In this document: in pieces, positions 11,351-22,750 of the stretch
How the letters are laid out: every line of letters begins with the position of its first letter
How positions within the stretch are numbered: the first letter of the stretch is position 1
DNA from: Neelides folsomi
Taxonomy: Eukaryota; Arthropoda; Collembola; Neelipleona; Neelidae
Direction: 5' to 3'
DNA length: 64,000 nucleotides
Assembly (NCBI GenBank): GCA_034687125.1
Contig: JAQGBZ010000145.1
Coordinates: forward strand, 1 to 64,000
Made by a program: the position numbers and the translations under genes
Notes under the pieces: generated by a model
Seen by the model: the letters and a program-made list of their open reading frames with translations, nothing else
Databases searched by the model: none
What the model was told of the DNA's origin: nothing

Positions 11351-14300
11351 ATGGGCAAATCAAAATCAGTTATAAGGTAAATAAAACATTTAAAAGTATA
11401 ATTATAAAATTGTTAAATATTAAAATACAGTATATTTTTTACTAATTCTTATCCTTTTAATAATAATAATAATTATAGTCGTCTAATGTCAAGAAGGTAT
11501 CATAATATTTGATATTATTTTAGCAATGAACTTTCAAGCGAAGGAAAAATTGATGAAACCGGAGGAAAGGAGAAAATTCACCCAGTTGACCAATCCAATT
11601 GGTTTTCATTTGCTACTTTCTCATGGATGAGTCCGTTTATGTTTGCAAGTTATCGGACAAATTCTGCAATTAACTCGTCTCATATAAACATCATATCTGA
11701 GAAAGAACGATGTCGATCAAATACGGAGCGACTCCAAGACCTTTGGAACCAAGAATTAAAAGATGCATTAAAGCAAAACAGAGAGCCAAAGTTTGGAAGA
11801 GTTATTTGGCGCTTTGTGTCTTCAAGAGTTTTGGCTACCACCCTCGTTTTTCTTATAAGCATTATTCTTGGCTTTATCACACCGGTATTCAATTTACATA
11901 TTTTTAATATAACTATTAGACATTATAATCATACAATTAAATATTATTTCTTAAACTCATACATATGACTTTATATCAGACATTATTAATGAGAAAAATT
12001 TTGCAATTTGCCTCTGACCCCAATGCTGAAATTGAAGATGGTACAATATGGGTTTTACTACTTATCTTATGCGAATTGTCTCGGGTCTTCTTTTTTACAT
12101 TGACTTGGGCTCTGAGCTATAGGTAAGATTTCAGTTACAATTAGTATAAAATTTCTAATAATTATCAATTAGTAATCAGCTTTTAATTCCATTATATCAG
12201 AACAGCCATTCGAGTGAAAACAGCTTGCAGTGGGATCATTTATAGGAAAATTTTCAAAATTGCAAATATGAACTCCAACACTTCTTCAAAAGTATATATA
12301 TATATATATAAATACCAATCAATACTGTTTCCACACGCATTGGTCGGCAAAACACCTGAAGATCAACTCCACAATGGCGTCAGAGTTACTAAAAAGTCCC
12401 TCCGGATTTAAAAGTTACCCCTGATTTAATTTGTCGGAGTGGAGTGGAGTTGGAGTTATCCCGAATTTATTTTTCCGGAGTGGAGTTTAACCAACATTTG
12501 AACTTTCGGAGTTAACTCCAAACTCCAATATAACTCCGTCCGAATTATTATTATTAAATATAATGAAATATGAGGAGGGAATGGGGAAATACCACCAACG
12601 TCCCGTGTGGAGATGCCATCCCTAACACTCACCCTCACTCCTGAATCTCCAACTCCTCACAAGTAATAATAAATTAATCGTTAATGCATAGAGAGAACAT
12701 TTAATTTTCCAACATTCATGAATGTTTTATGTTTACATTACCTTTTTGACAAGAATATTATTTTCTTATTCGACACATTTGTTATTGATTATAATATTCA
12801 TTCATTCTATCAATTTTCTTATTCAATCAAATTAAATGCTCAAAGTTATTCACATATACTTAAAAATATTAAATAAACTTTTATAACACATCCTATTTAA
12901 ACAATTCATTGCATAATATTGGCAAAATGATATAATATAAATATAGAAAATATTATATCATAGTACCCTGAGTGGTTTCGGAGTTGGAGTTGGAGTTACG
13001 ACTTTAATGCCGGAGTGGAGTTAGAGTGGAGTTACCCTTGATTTTTTTGGCCGGAGTGGAGTGGAGTTGGAGCTACTCCGAATTTATTTTTCCGGAGTGG
13101 AGTGGAGTGGAGTTACCTTCAGTATAATTTCAAAGACACATAACTCCACTCCACTCCGGAGTTAGCCGACCAATGTCCACACGTGAAAATATTTAGTTTT
13201 TTTTGTTTAGCTACTCAACATGATTTCTTCTGACTGTCAAAGAATTTATGACGTTGTGATTTCAACTCAAATTGCAATCGGTGGACCTGTTGTGCTCATA
13301 TTATGCATCTTTTATATTGTGGCTGAGCTCGGGTATTTATCTCTACTCGGAATGATTGTTTTTCCTCTTTCGTATCCAATCCAGGTATTTTGTTATAAGA
13401 TTATAAATTGTTGCATTTTAACATACTATTTAATTCCGCATATGAAGTTAACGTAAATTTAATATTTCAGTATTATCTTGCAAAAGCTAGCGGATCTTTA
13501 AGACAAAAATCAATTTTGATAAAAGACAAAAGAGTTAATTTTATTTCTCAAGCAATTTATAATTTAAAGTTCATCAAAATGTTTACCTGGGAAAAATACT
13601 TTCAGAAAGCTATATCAGGTTTAAATTCTGACATTCATCTAAAATTATATATAATACCAATTACCAAGTATAGATTGTGAAGTAATTATCTTTGGTCTTA
13701 GGAACACGTTTACATGAGAAGAATTTTTTGCAAAAAAGTCAGTTGGTTCAAAGTTTGAGTATTGTGATTAGTCCCACTTTGCCTCATGTAGGGGCGATTA
13801 TCACATTTCTTCTTTATATCAATTCTGGACATGAGCTTACACCTGCTCAGGTGAGATATAGATAATCTTTGAATTGATCGATTTTAAATGTTTTCATTGT
13901 CATTTATTCCAGGCTTTTTGTGTCGTTGCCCTTTTTAGCGGTCGAGTGCGTCCAACGTTAAACAAAGTCCGAGCTGGATTCAGATCTTACTTTGAAGCTT
14001 TAATCTCTATAAATAGGATCAAGGTCTCTTGATGTTTTTAACATTTATGACATTACATTATTAAGCTTTATGCAATTTTTTAATATTATCTTGAGAATTT
14101 CTCGCTCTTTACAAATGTAGGCTGCTTTGTGTTTTATTATATTATACCTAGTAAATTATGTTTGTATTTTTATGTCATATCATTCAAAATAGTTGAGAAA
14201 CATGCAAATGTTTGGTTTTTTCAATATTGCGCATTTTCGTTTAGCTAAATTTAGCTTTAATTATATTCTTGTTGGTTAAATGCTTATTTAATAAGTTTTG

Positions 14301-17300
14301 TGATTGTTTTGAATATAACATAATTACTTTTATATCAAGTTACATTCAACATATTTTCTTTTCAGTGTTTCATAGTTTTATTTCAATTTTCATTATTTGG
14401 CTACACAATACGAGCCATTAGTCAAATTTTTTCTTTTAGATATTTATACCTTATTTTCATCGAGCGCAGCGAGGTATTTTAATTAACACTAAAGCATTAC
14501 AATAGTAAATTGAATTAACGCACCATAGTACTATTAATGATCATGCTAATTATTGTTCATTTAACTATTAGAGCATTTTATTACTACCAGAAGTCTTTCA
14601 AACATCATCAACACAAGATTTCCATACAAAAAATCTTATTGAAATAAACAATGCCACAATCATTCGACAATTTAATTCAGAAGAAAAGAAGAAAAAGGGC
14701 AAATCGAAAAAGTCAGAAAAAAAGAACCAAGAAGAAAATTCCGTTAATAAACCTTTATCTTGTGATATTACATTTAAAATGGAGAATTTGAACTTCACTT
14801 CTGCCAACAAGAAAATCGGTATTTGTGGTAAGTTTTACAATGATCTCAATTTCACAAAGTTTATTGAAAATGGTCTACTCACTAAAGGCTATCAAATACT
14901 AATTTTATCTTTAATTACTTGTAGGGCAAGTTGGAAGTGGGAAAACGACATTTTTAGAAGGAATTGCGGGATGTTTGAGACTTATCAAAGGAGATTTAAA
15001 CGTTCATGGAAAAATTGCTTATGTTCCTCAAGAACCTTGGATTTTTAAAGGCACTTTGAGAGAAAATATAATTTTTGGAGAAGAATTTGATCATGTCGAG
15101 TATGTCATACATATACATATATAAGATTCAAATCTAATTTCAACTCACTAATTATTCACCAAGTCAAAAAAAATTTGGGAGTTTGTTCATAATTTTTGAT
15201 GTTTTTCAATTGCAGTTATAGTAAAACACTCAACGCTTGTTGTCTTACAAGTGATTTCTCAACTTTCACTTCAGGAGATTTAACAGAAACGTGTGAAAAC
15301 GGATCAAATTTATCCGGAGGTCAAAAGCAACGGATTTGCCTTGCTCGGGCTTTATATCACCATAAGTCAAGGGAAATTTTTCTACTTGACGATCCCTTTT
15401 CTGGTCTTGATAGTCGAGTGAGCAAAACAATTCACGAGAAAGTTATCAAAGGCCTTTTAAAAAAGAAGACACTTCTTCTTGTCACACATCAGCTCCAACA
15501 TTTGCGAGATTGTGATGAAATTCTCGTGTTCTCTGCGGGTCAAATTGTTGAACAAGGAACTCATGAACAATTACTCGCACTAAAAGGCCATTATGCGAAT
15601 TTATACCAAAATCTTCCAGAGACGAACGACAATAACAATGATATCATGTAAGTGCATCATTTTTACTATACCTGAAATCCTCAATGCAATTTTAATATCA
15701 GAAGTTATATATAAAATAAGAAGAAGACATTAAAGTTTGAATCTAATAATTTTTCTTAATTACTTTTTTAGAATTGAAGAAGAAAGTGAACCTTATAATT
15801 TGAAATCTTCATCTTCAAGAAAAAAAGACAAAGATACGTCAAATGTTATGTCCGGGAAACTTTCTTGGAATGTTTATAAACTTTACATCAAAAGCGCTGG
15901 CGGATTTTGTGCTGTCATTTTTGTTCTCCTCGCATTCGGACTTGGAATTGGATCAACGGCTTTTAGCTCATGGTGGCTCAAACATTGGTTTTCATCAGCA
16001 AAACTAGAAATGAACGAAACTGACGAGAGAAATGAAACGATTTTTAAAGAAGTCATTTCACAACATTCTCCTAATTACATCACAAATAGAAATATTTATG
16101 CTTGGACCATTTTAGTCATTTTGATCTTGAGTTTCTTTAGGACGCTTCTTTTTGTTTTGGTAAGATTTACTCTATAAAAGTGCATTACAAATAGTTTACA
16201 CTTATTATGTTAGTTCTTCTATCAGGGGTCTGTTTCACCACAAAATCTTACTTTGTACTTTGTACTTTGAAATTTTATGTTTTAAGCTTGCCCAATTAAA
16301 ATATTTCCTTGACAATTAAAAATTATATATTGAAATAATATCAATAAAAGTTGAAATTTGAATTTGGGCAAACTTAAAACATGAAATTTCAAAGTACAAA
16401 GTGCAAAGTAAAATTTTGTGGTGAAACAGACCCCAGGTGTAAAATGGCTTTTATGAATAATTTGATTTTATAGACAACAATTAAAGCGTCACAAGGTTTG
16501 CATAAGTTGCTCTTATCGCAATTTTTTCGTAATCGACTTCATTCGACTGAAAAGGTTGGTTCGGGCCAAATTATCAATTTGTTCTCAAGAGATATGGATG
16601 AAAGTAAGTTCATAATTTTCAAAGGAATTCAACATTCAGTTTTAGTAGTTAAATACTTATTTGCAATTCAACATTTTTACGATTATTTACTTTTACTCAC
16701 TAAAATATATAATTGTCTTTATTTTAGTTGATACGAATTTGCCCACCACGTTGGAGTTCTTCTTGCAAAATATTTTCATTGTCATATCAGTTTTAACACT
16801 TGTTTCAATGGTCTTTCCGTTTTTCTTGATACCTTTGCTGATCCTTTTTGCCATCTTTATCTTCTTTCGAAAGATTTACAAGTCAGTTAATTTTTTGAAT
16901 AAATACTATTATAATTTCAATATTCAAATAATAAAGAGTAGATACGCAGTGGTATGGTGGAAGCATGCAATTAGTAATATCTTACCCTGTTATAGTTCAG
17001 CAATCAGAGACTTGAAGAGAATCGAAAATGACTCAAAGAGTCCGATATTTACAAAAGTGAGCGAAACTGTCTCCGGTTTAGGAACAATACGAGCTTTTGG
17101 AAAAGAAGAAGTTCTGATATTAAAGTATGCAAAAAATAATATGATTACTTAATATTTACTATAAACATTACAGAGCCTTTTTGATGTTCCTTTGTTTGAA
17201 TTATGGAAAGTCATAAACGATTTAAATAAATCTTTGCAGATTTGAAGTTCTACTTGATTGGCATCATTCAGTATTTTACACTTTCCAAGCCGCCGTCCGC

Positions 17301-18843
17301 TGGTTATCCTTTCGACTTGACGCTTTAGCAGTTTCAGTAACTGGAATCACAGCTGCCTTCATCCTTCTTTTTCATGGTCAAGTCTCAGCTGCTGCTTGTG
17401 GACTCGCGCTTTCCTACGCTGCTCAACTCTCCGGAATTTTTCAATTCACCGTTCGACTTGCATCAGAAACAGAAGCCAAATTTGTGTCAGTTGAGCGAAT
17501 ACATTCATTTCTTCATCAAAGTAATTCTGAAGAAACAGACCCTGACTCGAAAAGGGATAGACGGAGAAGTAAAGAAATTAAAGAAGGGAAAAGCGATGAT
17601 TGCGAAGCAACTTTGATTTTGCCAATTTCTTTGCCTAAAGAACTTGAACCCAGTTGGCCAAATACAGGGAAACTGTCATTTTGTAATGTTTCTTTGAGTT
17701 ATTCAGCTGGAACTGAAGCTCTTAGAGGAATTTCATTTCAAGTTGCTTCTGGACAGAAAATCGGTATTACAAATAATTTCTTTGCAAAATCTGATTTAAA
17801 ATTTCAATCTAATGGCGCAACTACTTACTCCAGAATATTCATTTTGTACAATCTGCATTCATAAAATTTTTAATTTAAAAAATTATTTATGATAAAGGTA
17901 TAATTGGAAGAACTGGCTCAGGAAAGTCGTCTATAGGGAGCTCCTTGTTCAGAATAATTGAACCTACAGGAGGTGAAATTCAATTTGATGGAGTCAATAT
18001 TCAAACGCTTAAATTGGATAGATTAAGAAGATCACTTTGTGTCATTCCTCAAGATGCAGCAATTTTCCAAAATACAATTAGGTAAATATTAAAAACAACT
18101 ATCACTGTCACTGCTATAATTATTTTATTCGATTATTAGATCATTAACTGAACCATTTTTCTATTTGATCTAAACTAAATTAAATAATTTTCAAGGTTTA
18201 ATTTGGACCCCGGTGGTGAATATTCTGATAATGACATTTGGACAGTCTTGGAGAAAACAACTCTTAAAACTTCCATTGACTCTTTAGACTCAGAAGTTTC
18301 ATTAAGTCATGGTCAAAAACAATTATTATCAATTGCTCGTGCAATCCTACGAAAGTCAAAAGTACATACGATTTCTAAACATAATACATTCACTAACTAA
18401 TGCGTTTTAATTTTTTCAGCGATTTTTTTCCTAAATAATTTGTGTTTTAGCTTATATTTATAGACGAAGCGACTTCTTCGATTGACTCAGAGACTGAAAC
18501 AATAATGAACCAAGTCTTGAATAGAGAATTTCTTACTTCTACAGTTTTGACTGTCGCTCATCGTCTTAGTGCGCTTTCTTATTGTGATCATCTACTTATT
18601 CTATCAGAAGGAGAGGTTATCTTTCATACCTAAAATTACTCATGTCAAAAACATTGACATTGCAAATTACAATTTATTAAATGAAATTTGGAAAATAATA
18701 GACGTAATCAGCTCTATAAGTTGTATAAATTGTAACATAATAAATTAATTTTGTAGATTAAAGATTACGGACCGAAGAACGTTATAATAAAGAAGCCTGA
18801 ATTCTACAGTTATTTTGAAAATTTAGAAATGGCAAACAAATAA
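11351..18843 (+). CDS. ABCC5: ABCC-family ABC transporter, MRP5/ABCC5-like
   Basis: Twenty exons: 11351-11376, 11524-11884, 11980-12122, 12201-12291, 13211-13384, 13471-13618, 13702-13850, 13913-14023, 14572-14827, 14925-15099, 15216-15647, 15772-16159, 16474-16603, 16728-16881, 16996-17124, 17240-17763, 17898-18081, 18196-18361, 18451-18615 and 18757-18843. All introns are GT-AG, phases match, and the product is 1330 residues. It is a full transporter (TMD1-NBD1-TMD2-NBD2) without the extra TMD0. The best match is ABCC5: LLNMIS near residue 208, LKFIKMFTW, FQFTVRLASETEA, and GSTAFSSWWL opening TMD2. NBD1 has Walker A GQVGSGKTT (487-495), LSGGQ (577-581) and Walker B LLDD with Asp604 where a Glu is usual, as in most ABCC proteins. 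NBD2 has GRTGSGKSS (1134-1142), LSHGQ (1228-1232), Walker B ending Asp1252-Glu1253, and switch His1284. Homologues export cyclic nucleotides, glutamate conjugates and heme. Several introns carry transposons. The 26-bp first exon is the least certain part. Confidence 0.9.
12293..12311. repeat. (TA)n microsatellite at a splice donor
   Basis: About nine TA units start directly after the G of the GT donor that ends exon 4 of the ABC transporter, so the donor itself is part of the repeat. Length change here could influence splicing; that is inference. Confidence 0.7.
12338..13175. mobile_element. Non-autonomous hAT-type transposon, 838 bp, with 8-bp target duplication
   Basis: The terminal inverted repeats CATTGGTCGGC and GCCGACCAATG (11 bp, perfect) are flanked on both sides by TCCACACG (12330-12337 and 13176-13183), an exact 8-bp target-site duplication. 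An 8-bp duplication and this kind of terminus are hallmarks of the hAT superfamily. Both ends inside the termini are filled with many degenerate copies of GGAGTGGAGTTGGAGTTA (about 12365-12545 and 12970-13165), in opposite orientation at the two ends. These are typical subterminal transposase-binding repeats. The centre is AT-rich and non-coding. The perfect duplication suggests a fairly recent insertion into intron 4 of the ABC transporter. Confidence 0.92.
16225..16434. mobile_element. 210-bp foldback MITE in an ABC transporter intron
   Basis: The two ends are about 70-bp near-perfect inverted copies. They start GGGGTCTGTTTCACCACAAA, continue with tandem TACTTTG units and AAATTTCATGTTTTAAG-like sequence, and end at TTGCCCA and TGGGCAA. 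Only about 70 bp of AT-rich spacer separates the arms, so a transcript would form a long hairpin. There is no coding capacity. A target duplication is not obvious, so the superfamily is unassigned. It lies in the intron between 16159 and 16474. Confidence 0.85.
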
Positions 18844-18999
18844 ATTGCTATATTTATTGATTTAACGTAGCATTATTAAAAATTATCATTACATTCTTCA
18901 AATAAAATTCTAGAACATTTACTGAAAATTTATTGTTCATTTAGAGTATAAGAGTTAAATAATAAATTACATAAGTAGATATAATTTTTATAATTAATA

Positions 19000-21953
19000 C
19001 TATGCTGTTGTACTATCCCTTTTTTCATTTTCTATATTTGGTGTCGGTGTTTCCATTTTACTTCCCAGGTCCACACTTGATAGCTCATTGTCCATCTGAC
19101 TTTGAGTTCCTTCCGCATGCTCTGCTTCAATGGCCATACTCTTCGTCCTCATTAAATTTGTGAGTTCATTAATGGCATGATTAAATTCTTCTAGGTCAGG
19201 GTCTCCATTTGGAAACTCCTTGTCTTCGAGCGCCATTTCTTTTATTAAAGATAAAAAAATATTACAAATTCACAGTTTAAAAACTTGGTTCGTTGCTCGA
19301 AAAGTTTCTTAATGTATTTTCTATTGTAAATATTTATCTTACTTGTTTCAGGGTCAACTTTCGTTAGTAATTTGGTTCCAAGCAGTGAAATGAGGATTGA
19401 CCCAAGAGGAGCTGTAATGATAATAGCGAGAACTGCCATTGTTAATACGATTTCCGCATCTTGGATATTTTTAATTTTTTCTCTCTGACTCGTTGGGTCG
19501 TTACCAACTTCTTCAGCAATCATAGTTGAAAGTGCTAAAGGAGCCAATGCAGCCTAATCATTCACAATGCTGTTAGGGCATTGCCGACTTAATTAAAATT
19601 TTAAACCTTATTTGTCTATTTAATCTGAAGTCACTCAAGTCACTCACTTGAACTGTAGCTTTTGGAATCCAAGATAAAGCTCCAAATATTCGCTCTTTCC
19701 AGGTAAATTTTTTTAAACAAAACACCGAAAAAGCTGCTGTTATTCGAGTCTATTTGACAATTCGTTAAATTACTATATTTCTTAATTTGACAATGAAATT
19801 GGAGAAAATAAAAATAATTATTTGTAAAGTTGATTAAAAAATATCCTTATTACAATCAGACAAGTGAAAATAATAAGAAGAATCTTTGAAATGTTTTCTA
19901 GTTTGTAAGCATCTCTAGAAAAATTCATTTCAATTCCAATTGTCCCGAAGAGCAATGGAACAACCCTAAAATCCACAAAAATATGTTTGTTAAATTAGTT
20001 GAACTTATAAAAACCATCCATAGTTAATTTAATACAAAAAGGTGAAGTTACATTGTCCAAATGACTGCTAAAACTTTCTCCATTCTTTTCATAGGCTTTT
20101 TCCAACGAGCTTGACTTCGCCATCCAAAAGATGCGATAAAGCTCGTTACAAGAACGCCAACCGTTGCTGCACCTTCTGTCCAATCAGACCTAAATTATAT
20201 ACAATAAAGATCCTAGAAGTTTGTACAGGGTGGGCCATATCTTTTTTATACAATTGTTTATTTAAAAAAGAAATATACTTATGACCCACCCTGTATAATA
20301 CACGCAAGAAATGCATTGTTTTTGTTTTAAAAGTATTTATGATGAAATCACAATTAGGCTTAAGATTCACTTACATGTCAAAGGCAAGCGCTGCCGTTAT
20401 ATTTACCATTAGAAGAGAAATTGTCCTGAACTCTGCTAAATTTTTCTAGAATTTAGGCATCAAGGAATTAATTGATTTTGGATTGATGGATTATTTAACA
20501 GAAATACGCTTATTGTATTTTAAAGCAACCATATCTCTTGGGGGTAAAATGTGAAGAAGACATCCAACCAAGGTGCCGTAAGCGATTCCAATAAGAATTG
20601 ATATTGGTCCTCCTCCATAATGAGCAACTTGCTCCGCGGCTGATTTATTTAAAGAATAACAAATTTTATAAATTCATCGATCTCTAAAATTGGTTCATGA
20701 AATTCTCCAAAGTCATTATGCGAAACTAACTTGTAACATCATTATGTGGAACAGCAAAGTTAAGTGCAACAGTGAAAATTGAAATGGCCAAAACATCGTC
20801 AATGCTTGAAGCTGCAATGAGAAGCGTTGGAATTCCTCGTTCAACTCCATAACCTTTGCTGTTCAAATTGAGCATTCCGGGAACGACAACAGCAGGTGAA
20901 ACGGCAGCTAAAGAAAATCTATTGCAAATCCCTCAATTTAAAATTTTTTACAGTTTAAAAATCAATCAGATTGCTTCAACCATTATTACTTTATTACCCT
21001 GCAACGAAACATAAGGCCAAATTCATGTGGAAGAGCGAGTAAATAATGGCAGTACAAGTGAAAGCTTCAACAATGCAAGGGATGAATGCCAAGCATGGAA
21101 CCATGTAACTCAATTTGGCCAATTTTTTCGGACTCAGTTCAATTCCAGCACGAGTCAAAATGATCGAAAGGGCAATTTGCCTAAAAACCACTAAATTATC
21201 GTAAATCTCAATAATCAATATTGAATGATTATTTTCTATTTAACAAATGTTACCTAATGGGTTTAATCCATCGGTTGGCAATTTTGGCCCTGAGGTGAAG
21301 ATCTGATGGAACTGTGCAATTGTAATGAGGAGATTCAAAATTCCTAAAAATGTCTAATGATTCATATCCATTTTTCCATACAATTCCAAGGCACAAAGGT
21401 CCGAGTAGTGCAGGAAGACGAAGGAATTTGAAAAATATTGCGAGAGTTATCCCTATGATTTCAATGAGTGTGAAAGCAAAGATGGGTCCACAGAAGCCAG
21501 CAATTGGTCCAGCGACAAGGTACATAATGGCAGTTGGTAAACATACAAAGAGTAACATGATAATTATTCTTGGAATTGGTCCGGTCGGTGGGCAGTAAAA
21601 AAGACCATCTTTGATTATCCCAAAATATCCTCTGCTGATTTTATTTAGATCTCGACTACAGCAGGAACAACCCTCGCAGCATCGTGGATAAAATCTAATT
21701 TAATTGTCATTGTTAATTACTTATTTCATAAACCTAAACAAATACAGAATACAATCTCAATATAAGTAAACCTCAAAAGACTGCTACTCGCTCCATGTAA
21801 AACTTCTTCAGCTTGTGCTTCAGTTAATGAAGCTGTAGCTGTCGGGTCATTTGTACCATTGGTACTCGAAATGGAAACTTTTGATTTTAAAGAAGTGTCG
21901 TCGTATTTATCAAATGGCTTTTTCTTTTTCGGAGAGCCTATAATAAACGACAT
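19000..21953 (-). CDS. Nha: Sodium/proton antiporter of the NHA (SLC9B, CPA2) family
   Basis: Eleven exons on the minus strand: 21953-21772, 21694-21254, 21180-20998, 20918-20731, 20639-20508, 20435-20375, 20189-20052, 19965-19854, 19749-19648, 19553-19343 and 19238-19000. Introns are GT-AG, phases match, and the product is 662 residues (human NHA2 537). The start is MSFIIGSP; an in-frame TTG three codons earlier was ignored. Membrane helices begin near residue 105 and fill the protein to about residue 580. The antiporter core carries the Asp309-Asp310 pair in ASSIDDVLAIS, matching the ion-binding pair of human NHA2. The AVSPAVVVPGML, RWLPKATVQ-like SWIPKATVQ and AIIITAPLGS blocks also match. 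It should exchange Na+ or Li+ for H+ across epithelial or organelle membranes. The acceptor of exon 6 has an alternative reading (a GC donor), so residues there are less sure. Convergent with the ABC transporter, only 156 bp away. Confidence 0.92.
20226..20293. mobile_element. Mariner-like mini-element, 68 bp, in the Nha gene
   Basis: The ends CAGGGTGGGCCATA and TATGACCCACCCTG form near-perfect inverted repeats, with TA on both outer sides, the standard Tc1/mariner target duplication. The short centre is AT-rich. It sits in the intron between exons 6 and 7. At 68 bp it can only be a deletion derivative or a MITE. Confidence 0.75.
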
Positions 21954-22750
21954 GACTCTCAAGGCTCCTTAGATTTATGAATACCTATGAATTAGTATTG
22001 TCTGCATATGCTATATAAAAATGTAATTACTAAACAAATTCATATTGTATTCCAATTTGTATGTTATAAATCTTATAAATCTTTTTTTTCATTTCCTCGT
22101 TTAAATTAATTAGACCTCTGGAAACGAAAGAATCTGAAAACCTTGTATAATTGGTCATCCAAAGGTCATCCAACAGTCATTTTTGATTGACTTTGTCTGA
22201 TCATTGTCTTTTCATTTTAATCCATAGGGGAGATTTAATGAGGTTTAATAGCTCAACTTGTCAAATAACAAATAATCATATTATGATATACTGATTTGTT
22301 AGTACAATGAAATAAAATTGAATCATCGAATGAGTAATAAGAGAAAATGAATATGAGTAATTGCAAAATAAACAACGAAACATCATATGTTCAAGTTCAA
22401 ACGTGTTGTTATTATGATTTTATAATTTTATACCAATAAAATAATATGATTAATTGGATAATAAATAAAATACAGAATATACTTATGTGCATAGCTGATA
22501 GGAGACAAATTATCAAAGACTCAAAGAGAATTAACACCGCTGAAGTATGTATGTATTTACATTTGATATTCGATACTCATCTCATAAAGTTGTGTGAGTT
22601 ATATTGAAAGAAGGTTGGAAAACAAACTGACCTTTGGCCAGATAAACCCCCTGATAATGGCGCAGGATATTTGATCAACTTTTAACTAATGAGGATAATC
22701 ATGTGGGTGTACTTTGAGATTTTTCCTTCACAGCTCCCTTCTCCTTCATC
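21954..22750. promoter_or_regulatory. Divergent intergenic region between Nha and PPT2
   Basis: 797 bp of AT-rich sequence between two genes that start in opposite directions, so both promoters should be here. No coding frame or recognisable element was seen. Confidence 0.4.
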
